Shown: positions 55,641-64,000 of the stretch, piece by piece | How the letters are laid out: the number at the start of each line of letters is the position of its first letter | How positions within the stretch are numbered: the first letter of the stretch is position 1 | Assembly (NCBI GenBank): GCA_947044405.1 | Contig: CAMRHE010000323.1 | Span: 2,036,501 to 2,100,500, forward strand | DNA length: 64,000 nucleotides | Source of the DNA: Leptodactylus fallax | Taxonomy: Eukaryota; Chordata; Amphibia; Anura; Leptodactylidae | Direction of reading: 5' to 3' | Made by a program: the position numbers and the translations under genes | Notes under the pieces: generated by a model | What the model saw: the letters and a program-made list of their open reading frames with translations, nothing else | Database searches by the model: none | Told to the model about the DNA's origin: nothing

Positions 55641-57195
55641 ATGACACATTCGACACTGCTACGTCTACACTCTGGGATTGTTTTCCTGCTGCGAAGGACT
55701 GCTCTCCATCACACACGTGTTAGACGGGATTGACGGCATGTTGTTTTCTGAATGTGAGGTGTAAATGTAGCGTTTATCGTCGTATTTTCCCGTGTATAAA
55801 TTATATGTAAACTTCTTTTTCCATTTCCCGGCTCTGGCTTCCAGTCGGGTGCTGTCTGTCAAGATTCTTGTGGCATTTCAAGAACCGTACAATTATATCA
55901 TGGCATACTGGTTATATACACTGCTAGGCGGGAGGGTGAGGACCTGGTAAATACTATGTTAACTCCGTCTGCTGGTGTTAATATAATTCTATACCATGTG
56001 CTTATATTCTAGTTCTGATTTATGTCATTGAGGGTTATCTGTAACCATGGGGCCAAATCAATGGCCTTTCCCACAACAATCGGTCACTCTAAGTGTAGCG
56101 TGGGTTAATAAAATACGTTTTATCAACGTCTCCTCCATAATGTTGGGTATATAAGTTGGGATCTGTGTGCATATGTTGTTTGGGTGTATTACATCTGTAC
56201 ATCTCAAAGTTGTATGTAGCCGAAATACGTCATGGGGTCCCATAGCAACCAGTTTTGAGAACTGAGGCCTATAGATTTCTGTGGTGCCATATGCTTCTTT
56301 GTGATATAATGCAAGTGGTACTGAGCACCATATGGCGGCACACAGACTATACTAGTGCAGTTTCTACCAAAAAAAAAAAAAAAAATGGTTCAATGGTTGG
56401 ACATGATGGAATTATTGAGTAGACAGAGTCGGACATTGACTGCGTCTCATACTAGAGAATTGTAAAATAAGCTTCCGTCAATATTTTTGTGGTCATTTAT
56501 TAATTCTGTCTGGAGTGGATTGGCTTTGAGCGGGTTTATTGTAACTGCGTGTTTATTTTTCCTTTTTACATTAGCGATAGGAGTACGAGAAGAATTATGT
56601 ATTATTGAGTTTCAGGCATGGAAATATTCTGTCTGCTTACATTGATCAATGAGAATAGTCATTTACAGTAAGCCTTTGTAGTCAGACAAGATGTAAGAAG
56701 GGAAAAAAAGGACTGGATTTTTATTTTTTCCTATTGTAATTTTTTTTTTCGTCTCTGGGAACAAGATGAGAAGCTTTTGTATAGGGTTTCAATCCTTATA
56801 TCAAGACTTACCAGGAATGAAGTGGACCTTCTGGGTTGCGATGGACTTGGCTCGGGGCTAAACCTGGGAAGGGAGTCCAAAAAATTCCCTGTACAGAAAT
56901 CTATCAGGGAATCTCCTTGTCTCTAAGTGTAGGAGTAGTCTCCATTACTGACACCAGGACGTAGTACGACATAGACAGACAGAACCTAATCGAAGTGAAC
57001 AGGGTTTGTGGCAGACAGCAGAGGTTGGGGACTGGTGAGACGGTAGACATGGTCAAGTCCTGGGTCTATATAATGTAATCAGGTCACCTTAGCTTAGGTC
57101 TGAGAACTAAAGGACCTTGTTGTTGGGAAGGGTCCTCAAGAACCCTGGGGCTGCAGAGCATTGGATGGAGCAGAAGTATCTTTTTGTGCTGGCCC
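55641..57195. other. Unique-looking non-coding DNA
   Basis: No gene recognised. An A-run lies at about 56369-56386. Confidence 0.45.
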
Positions 57196-57952
57196 TTTAA
57201 TAATAATAATAATAATAATAGTCCTTTAATAGTCCCACAATGGGGAAATTCAGTGTGTTACAGCAGCAAAGATAAGCAGATACAAATACAAATACAACAT
57301 GTACAGGAATGTTCCAAGGTGAGAGGCATTACATTAATAGCAGACAGACAGATAGGAAGTAGCAGAGGGGGGGGGGATTTAACAGGCAGAGAGATATTTC
57401 AGTTCTCTGTGTGTAATGATTTCCGCTTAGGTCGGTGTTGGTTGTACAGCCTAACAGCGGTGGGGAGGAAAGACTTCCGATAGCGCTCCTTCTCACACCT
57501 AGGGTGGAGCAGTCGGTCACTGACAGTACTGCTCAGCGCAATCACAGTCTCATGCATGGGATGGGACTTCTTCTTCTGCATGGAGCTCACCACGGACAGT
57601 ATCCTTCTGTCACCCACCACCTGCACTGGGTCCAGTGGGCTCCCCAGGACAGAGCTGGCCCTTCTAATCAGCTTGTCAAGTTTATTTCTGTCCCTGGTTG
57701 ATATACTGCTCCCCCAGCAGGCCACTCCAAAGAAGATGGCTGATGCCACTACCGAGTTGAAGAAAGTTCTAAGAAGTGCCCCCCGGATTCCAAAGGCTCT
57801 CAGCTTCCTAAGCAGGTAGAGCCTGCTGTGGCCCTTCCTGTACAGGGCCTCCATATGATCTGCCCAGTCCAGCTTATTGTTAAGGAGCAGACCCAGGTAC
57901 TTATAGGTGTTCACAATCTCGATGCCCGTCCCCAGGATGTCCACTGGATTTG
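57196..57952 (-). mobile_element. 5'-truncated L2/CR1-type LINE, 3' end
   Basis: Only the last part of the reverse-transcriptase frame, a 3' untranslated part and the tail remain. The tail on the minus strand reads CCCCATTGTGGGACTATTAA then (ATT)n at 57222-57199, the typical 3' end of this group. 5' truncation is what target-primed reverse transcription usually leaves. A G-run lies in the untranslated part at about 57366-57376. No target duplication was found by eye. Confidence 0.85.
57199..57222. repeat. (AAT)n tail microsatellite of the LINE
   Basis: About eight AAT units; equals the (ATT)n 3' tail on the LINE strand. Confidence 0.9.
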
Positions 57953-57953
57953 A
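57399..57953 (-). pseudogene. LINE reverse-transcriptase C-terminal fragment
   Basis: About 183 codons in one frame without internal stops; the frame has no ATG at its beginning (the first codons read through S-N-P-V-D from a stop at about 57956). Recognisable L2-type motifs: YKYLGLLLNNKLDW, CWGSS followed by RDRNKLDKLIRRASSVLG, and close to the end ERYRKSFLPTAVRLYNQ. The catalytic palm motifs of the polymerase lie upstream and are missing, so this piece cannot work by itself. The undamaged frame suggests a fairly young copy. Confidence 0.88.
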
Positions 57954-58117
57954 CTAGTTTTGGAAAGCCACCAGAGTTTCCAACTAGAGGGCAGTGATGG
58001 TGACCAAAATGAGGAGGTGGGGAAGCTTGAGAATCGGAGAGTGAGGACATCCACTCAGGATGGTAAATTGTGACACATGGTTTGCTGTCTAAAATTCATT
58101 TAAAACTTGGGATTGAA

Positions 58118-58533
58118 TTAAAGACCTTTTACCACCTCTTCCAATTCTAGTTCTTTTAATAGACACCGATCCACCGATTCCAGTGCAGTTGGAATTTTCC
58201 CTCTAGCCCCCACCATTCCCGAGAAACAAGTGCCTGATGTGCGATTTAAGCTCTGTAATGTCAGAAGGGCGGTGTCAGGCAGGGGGTGTGATTCAGAGCA
58301 CCAATCAGAGGCAGCCAGTGTCAGAGCTCGGAGTCGCACCCCTTGCCTGACACAACCCTCCTGACAATGCAGAGCCTGCATGTAGTGTATAAGACACCAA
58401 AACTAACAGCATTGATTGCTCAGGAACGGTGGGGCTAGAGAAAAATTCCAACTGTACCAGAATCAGTGGAGCTGTGTCTATTATATGATGTAAAGAACTG
58501 GAGTTGTTGGAGGTGGTGAAAGGTCCCCTTTAA
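58118..58533. mobile_element. Palindromic TTAA element, family C (copy 4), complete
   Basis: TTAA at 58118-58121 and 58530-58533. Left AGACCTTTTACCACCTCTTC, right GGAGGTGGTGAAAGGTCCCC. GGAATTTTCCCTCTAGCCCC pairs with GGGGCTAGAGAAAAATTCC, and GTGTCAGGCAGGGGGTGTGA with GCACCCCTTGCCTGACACA. The best preserved of the four copies. Confidence 0.85.
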
Positions 58534-59896
58534 TAAGAACAACTAAAAAAGAGAGAAACCAAACGTGTTCCATTCTGGTTCCTGGATGATGGGCACATTT
58601 TAGGTAGAGCAATCAGTTATTTGGACATGTAAAAATTTGAAGCACATTCAGCCCTCCAGCAAAAGTACACTTTCATTGTGCCAGTCACGTCTCCTTTTCC
58701 AAAATGTTCTTGCTAAACATTTTAGCTGCCAGTTACGGGAAGATACACGTCTGAACAAGGTCTTCTTCTAGCTTTGTTTTTCCTTGTTTGAGTTTTATAC
58801 GCAATTCAGAACATATCCAATTTTCTTTCAGACTTGTTTATGTTCCTGATATCTCGTTCCTTCCAGTTTGTCCAGATTTGTGTGTTGGATTCTTCCAAAA
58901 TATTTGTGCAAAGGACCTTATCGACGTTGCGCCACCACCCCCATGGTCTTTGATCAGAACACGTTGACCAAATTTCAGCTTTGTTGTTTCATGTTTTCTA
59001 AGAAGTATAGAATCCATTCAGGAGTTTCTCCTAACTTCTGCCATATGTACCTAGAAGTCCCCTGTGTTTACCACCGGAACCTATAATTTCGAGCTGCAAT
59101 AAGCCTTGATTATAGCCATTTGATAGCGGTGCCTGTGTAATCTGTAGGAGCTAAGAAGAGTTGTAATTAACCATTTCAGAATATGATAGTTTATATCCAA
59201 TTACTTTAATGTGAAAAGATTAAAATGATCCCATCCGTTTAATCCTTTTGTGGTTTAAGACTGCACAAATCTCATTTAAATATAAGCTTTTTTCTATATT
59301 TACCCAGAGATGGGAACGCAGGAACATATGCTTGAAAAGTCTGGACGTACCATAAATATTAGTTAGTTGAGCAGATTGTGGCCATATCTGTATAAGGTGC
59401 GAAAGCGTAGAAGTTTATCCAAGTTTTTATGTTCACACAAGTGGTCGTGAGACTAGCTATTTTCTATTCGTGAACAGTACAGTTGGTTCATTTGCTCGTA
59501 ATGGGTTATACTTAGTAGGCGGCCGGGTTTGTGGTTCCTGTGGTTAACATTTGGAGGTAGCTCTTCCTCTCTCTCTACCAGCAGGAAGTCCCAGCACTTT
59601 ACAAAATACCACGCAACTTCATCCTTGTCTCTTTGTTTGCATTATTAAAAAAAAAAACTTCTGTGGAAGGCCATCGTCAAATTATTTTCAGCTTTGTGCT
59701 AAATTATATAGAGTCATAAGAAGATCCCTTGGAAAGCCAGGTCAATCCTGAACCCTGTTTTGTTTTACACTGTTGGGAGTTTGCTCACACTTCATATTCA
59801 AATCACAATTTTTTCCAAAATTGTAGCAAAAATTGCAACGTGTGTTTATCCCCATTTCAGATTTATAGTCAGTGACAAGGCTTGTGTCCAGCATTT
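58534..59896. other. Unique-looking non-coding DNA
   Basis: No gene recognised. An A-run lies at about 59647-59657. 59090-59290 is A+T-rich and repeat-free. Confidence 0.45.
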
Positions 59897-60048
59897 AAGC
59901 TAGTTTCACACTAGTGCTGTGCTGTCCTTTGTTCAGGTCCGCGAGCTGGATGGCTAAAACAGTTACACATGGACACCGGCAGACCCCATTGACTGTAAGA
60001 GAAAACTGAGTCCAATGGATACTTTGGCGCAGATATGAACCTAGCCTT
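59897..60048. mobile_element. Palindromic miniature element, family H (copy 3)
   Basis: TTAAGCTAGTTTCACACTAG on the left and GCAGATATGAACCTAGCCTT on the right are inverted. The centre includes GACCCCATTGACTGTAAG. Confidence 0.65.
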
Positions 60049-60052
60049 AGTG

Positions 60053-60432
60053 TTAAAGGGGTTCTCCAGGCAGTCTTTTAACTTTGGGGGTTTTAGATGC
60101 TGTAATTAGGGGTTCCAGACTGGTTCCAACTCCGGGTCGCATGATTAGGACCCGTCTCTGGCCCATGGGTTGCCCCACCTCCTCTCTCTCCTCCCGTATT
60201 CACAGATAGTTACCCATTCTGTAGAGGCTACCAAACTATAGTAAAGCCAGCTCCATAGCGCAGGTAACTAGTGGTGAAAACGGGAAGGGAGGAGGTAAAG
60301 TGACCCAGGGGTCAAATGCTTGTTCCGATCATGTGATCCAGGGTCCGACCCAGCCCAGAACACCTAGGTGTAGCGTCTAAAAATACCCAGAGAAAGTAAG
60401 CTAAAACAGGACTCCCTGGAGAACCCCTTTGC
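60053..60432. mobile_element. Palindromic TTAA element, family B (copy 5)
   Basis: TTAA at 60053-60056 then AGGGGTTCTCCAGGCAGTC. The right end GACTCCCTGGAGAACCCCTT is inverted, but the TTAA there has decayed (TTTGCC). TCGCATGATTAGGACCCG pairs with a right-hand GATCATGTGATCCAGGGTCC. It begins 5 bp after the family H element. Confidence 0.8.
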
Positions 60433-61519
60433 CCGTATCTATAGCTTCCCTCTTTTCCTCAGATCTATAGTTATGAGGTAACAAGGAAATTGTCAGGATT
60501 TCCAGCCACAATGTTATCTCTGAGGGCTAATGGTTAACATACTGATTTTTCGTAGAATAATATGTATATTACAACAAGATATTGCTGTCTGCTTTTCTCC
60601 TTGTGTAGACTGAGGGAATTGTAGATGTACAAGTCAAGGTTACATATGGTGTATTACTCATAGATAAAGCGAAGTGCAAATTGTGATTCCTCGGAGGGGC
60701 GATTTAGCTGAGAGAACCTTATATTCCCTGTTTCAAGGAATGGTCTAGATCAGGAGTAGGCCTTGAAATTTGGCAGACGCTTGCTGTGCATTTTTCTTGG
60801 CGTGAAAGGGATAAATTCATTATCTGTTGGTCTCTGTGTATTAGCAGCTGTCAACTATTGTGGTATTCTCACAGTTTTGGAAGGGTGTGTCTTAGAGGAC
60901 CGACCTGATAGCTATGTATTTTTTTTTCCCCTACTTTTAAAAAAAAAAAATTGGCAATTATTGAGAAAAGGGAAGGACCGACCAAATACCAGACTGTAAA
61001 TTTGTAGCCATCTATATAGACATCGTAAAATTTCAGACCTCTGGTAGAAAGCCAATGCTTGAATAGGAAGCAATAACCCAGGAGACCCGGACAGGGTTGG
61101 ATCTTCCAGTTGGCCACTAATAAATCGAGGTCCCAAAGTCCAGCAGAAGACAACCCCATTTAGGATCCAGGGTGAATTTCTCAAGGGTTAATTTACAAAT
61201 AATTCATAAATTCTCATTAATGCTATGTCTTGTGTGTCTGATGATGAGGAAGTAGAAGTGGATGTGTAAATGTTCTGCATAGTCATACGGTGGGCCCAAG
61301 GAGTTCAAGTCCGATACTGGTCCTGGAGGAGAGGGCACTCTAACCATCAGAATTCATCACCCAGCCAACAGGATAAATGGTAGGTCAGATCCATAAACTG
61401 CAAAAAGTTGACCTCCAGCGCTACTCTATACACCCTGTACCAAATATCTTTGCATAAATCTGTGCAAGCAAGTAAAAGACTTCACACTCAATTGGATGAG
61501 CAAATCATAACGATATGTT
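60433..61519. other. Unique-looking non-coding DNA
   Basis: No gene recognised. An A-run lies at about 60939-60950. The opposed minus frames at 60869-61184 show no motif. Confidence 0.45.
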
Positions 61520-61640
61520 AATTTATCACACACAATAGTGACCAGTGTAGAGTAAATTTTAGGTAATGTCCACGTTTCGGTCCTGACCTTCCTCAGACTC
61601 TAAGTCCAGGAGTAGGTAGAAGCAAAGGAGTTGATTCCAG
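61520..61640 (-). repeat. Dispersed repeat with GGACCGAAACGTGGACATTA block
   Basis: On the minus strand it reads CTGAGGAAGGTCAGGACCGA then AACGTGGACATTACC, the 'GAGGAAGG...CCGAAACG' style also seen at 7612-7908. Family name unknown. Confidence 0.5.
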
Positions 61641-61679
61641 GATGGAATATAATAAAGGTGCGTAGAAGAGAATTATGAC

Positions 61680-61707
61680 CGCAAGTAGAAGGCACCTTCT
61701 ACTTGCG
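61680..61707. repeat. 28-bp perfect hairpin
   Basis: CGCAAGTAGAAGG and CCTTCTACTTGCG are 13-base perfect inverted arms separated by two bases. No T-run follows, so a terminator is not implied. Confidence 0.7.
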
Positions 61708-62716
61708 ATTTGGGTCTGGAAAACCCCTTTCATTTTTTATAAATTTTTGAAAAACGAATGTATCATAGCTTGATAAATTTCCACTCACTTTGTCCAACTA
61801 GATGACCATTTACAACCAGATGACAACCAGTATTAACATAAACATAGTAATAATAGTCCCCATGGCGTAAAATAATTCATGGTAGATCACCTATAAGTCT
61901 TGGACTCCCATTTATGTTAATGTCATGAAGACAACAAAAAGACATCGGGCCTGAGCAAACACTTGTCTAACATTCCAAGTAATGAACACCAAGTCTTGTT
62001 TACCGAGAACCTTAATCTTCTCGGTACAAGCCGTTAATGAATCTGGTTTACGTCATGTGATTGCTGCCGCCTTGATAAACATTATATTTGGCTTGAAAAA
62101 GGTCAATTAACTGGTCTTATCACTATTTTCCATCCTCTGCGCTAGCCGAGTGAGAATTTCATCTAGACGGTGAATGTTCTAATCCCAAGTAATTGACTGG
62201 CTAATATCATACTTGAGTGCAGAGCAACCTGACACAGCCGGCTAGCCGGGAAAATTTCTGTAGAGCTTTCGTAATAGATTAGATGAATAGTGATATCAAT
62301 CAGGTTATCTTAATTTTATGCTGTTTGTTACCTGCGGCAACAGGTGCTCCGATGTGCGGTGTAAAACGTATGTGCCTCCCTTCATTATTGATGATGGAAC
62401 TGTTAGACTGGGGAGTATCTGGACATACACAGCTGTTATTACATATGTTGTCTTAGATTTCGTCCGGTTCTAGCTAAGTGAAGGAGCCATTTAGAAGATC
62501 AGGCTTGATAATATCACTGACTGCATACTTATTATTAGGAAACCACCTGGGATATCAGGCTATTGGTTTGAAAGTTCTGCAAAAATTGGAGGCTTAGTTT
62601 TATTTTTCCATTTAAGAATGTGGGCTTGAAATACCAGTATTTATACGTTCATCTATGCTTCTCTGCAAAGTCTACAAAAAATAAATCCACTATGTTGAAA
62701 AAGTTGCGTAATTTCA
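61708..62716. other. Unique-looking DNA, possible conserved patch
   Basis: 62030-62560 is repeat-free and of even composition, with GGTCAATTAACTGGTCTTAT and similar words. It could hold conserved non-coding sequence. No gene recognised. Confidence 0.4.
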
Positions 62717-63878
62717 ATAATACAGCCCCTATGTACAAGAATATAACTAACTACTATAATACTGCCTCCTATGTACAAGAATATATCTACTATAATACTG
62801 CTCCTATGTACAAGAATATAACTACTATAATACTGCTCCTATGTGCAAGAATATAACTACTATAATACTGCCCCTATGTACAAGAATATAACTACTATAA
62901 TACTGCCCCTATGTACAAGAATATAACTACTATAATACTGCTCCTATGTACAAGAATATAACTACTATAATACTGCCCCTATGTACAAGAATATAACTAC
63001 TATAATACTGCTCCTATGTACAAGAATATAACTACTATAATACTGCTCCTATGTACAAGAATATAACTACTATAATACTGCTCCTATGTACAAGAATATA
63101 ACTACTATAATACTGTTCCTATGTACAAGAATATAACTACTATAATACTGCCCCTATGTACAAGAATATAACTGCTATAATACTGCCCCTATGTACAAGA
63201 ATATAACTACTATAATACTCCTATAATACTGCTCCTATGTACAAGAATATAACTACTATAATACTGCCCCCTATGTACAAGAATATAACTACTATAATAC
63301 TGCTCCTATGTATAAGAATATAACTACTATAATACTGTTCCTATGTACAAGAATATAACTACTATAATACTGCTCCTATGTACAAGAATATAACTACTAT
63401 AATACTGCCCCTATGTACAAGAATATAACTACTATAATACTGCTCCTATGTACAAGAATATAACTACTATAATACTGCCCCCTATGTACATGAATATAAC
63501 TACTATAATACTGCCCCCTATGTACAAGAATATAACTACTATAATACTGCTCCTATGTACAAGAATATAACTTCTATAATACTGCCCCTATGTACAAGAA
63601 TATAACTACTATAATACTGCTCCTATGTACAAGAACATAACTACTATAATACTGCTCCTATGTACAAGAATATAACTACTATAATACTGCTCCTATGTAC
63701 AAGAATATAACTACTATAATACTGCTCCTATGTACAAGAATATAACTGCTATAATACTGCTCCTATGTACAAGAATATAACTGCTATAATACTACTCCTA
63801 TGTACAAGAATATACCTACTATAATGCTGCTCCTATGTACAAGAATATAACTACTATAATACTGCCCCCTATGTACAA
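62717..63878 (-). repeat. 35-bp minisatellite array 3 (inverted)
   Basis: About 33 copies of the unit of arrays 1 and 2 in the opposite orientation (CCTATGTACAAGAATATAAC, then TACTATAATACTGCT). The same variable spot is present (CTGCTCCTATG, CTGCCCCTATG, CTGCCCCCTATG). The right edge breaks off within a unit (CCCTATGTACAATTACTATA). Confidence 0.97.
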
Positions 63879-64000
63879 TTACTATACTAGTCTATATAGC
63901 ATAGCATGTTGACATTCATAGGGTGTATTATGGTAACTATCTTGGAGAATTTGCTTATCTGGTTAATGTTGTGCGTCTAATTTCCAGATATACATCTATA
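63879..64000. other. Unique-looking non-coding DNA to window end
   Basis: No feature recognised. Confidence 0.45.

Noticed and set aside
61680..61707. Rho-independent terminator or microRNA precursor
   Set aside because: The stem is only 13 bp with a two-base loop and no T-run; a vertebrate context makes a bacterial terminator meaningless, and the hairpin is too short for a microRNA precursor.
1..64000. Endogenous retrovirus or other LTR element
   Set aside because: No long terminal repeats, primer-binding site, protease, integrase or envelope-like frames were found on either strand.

Overview
The window reads as nuclear DNA of a vertebrate, most likely a frog or toad (Anura, probably a neobatrachian). 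This rests on recognising repeat classes from memory: two Tc1-type transposons, a tRNA-headed SINE, an L2-type LINE tail, and a dense population of palindromic TTAA-flanked miniature elements with ends such as AGGGGTTGTCCAGG and AGGGAATCTGTCAGG. The DNA is A+T-rich by eye and full of dinucleotide repeats and homopolymer runs. No host gene, exon, tRNA, rRNA or known small RNA could be identified. The only convincing protein-coding sequences belong to mobile elements, so the window is probably intergenic or one large intron.

Layout. 1-2600: unique-looking DNA with a long AT/ATT microsatellite and two dispersed repeats. 2602-4168: a complete Tc1/mariner transposon with an intact transposase whose catalytic spacing is DD35E. 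4169-12000: microsatellites, a large inverted repeat (7612-7908) and several miniature elements. 12009-13597 and 19918-21899: two long arrays of a 35-bp minisatellite in the same orientation. A third array of the same unit lies inverted at 62717-63878. 22010-23658: a second complete transposon (DD34E, 340-residue transposase, 211-bp terminal inverted repeats), starting about 110 bp after the second array. 24300-57000: unique-looking DNA interrupted by at least nine families of palindromic miniature elements, a SINE (39737-40025), a hAT-like fragment and local duplications. 57196-57952: a 5'-truncated L2-like LINE. 57953-62716: more miniature elements and unique sequence.

How the parts relate. 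The two transposases could act on their own termini and on non-autonomous relatives, but the miniature elements end in TTAA rather than TA, so neither transposase is their likely driver; a Kolobok- or piggyBac-type enzyme elsewhere in the genome is more plausible. The miniature elements cluster: two pairs share a single TTAA, one sits inside another element, and one has shrunk to about 50 bp. The 35-bp unit occurs at three separated sites, which argues for dispersal followed by local expansion rather than one expansion event. There is no operon-like or cooperating gene system in this window.
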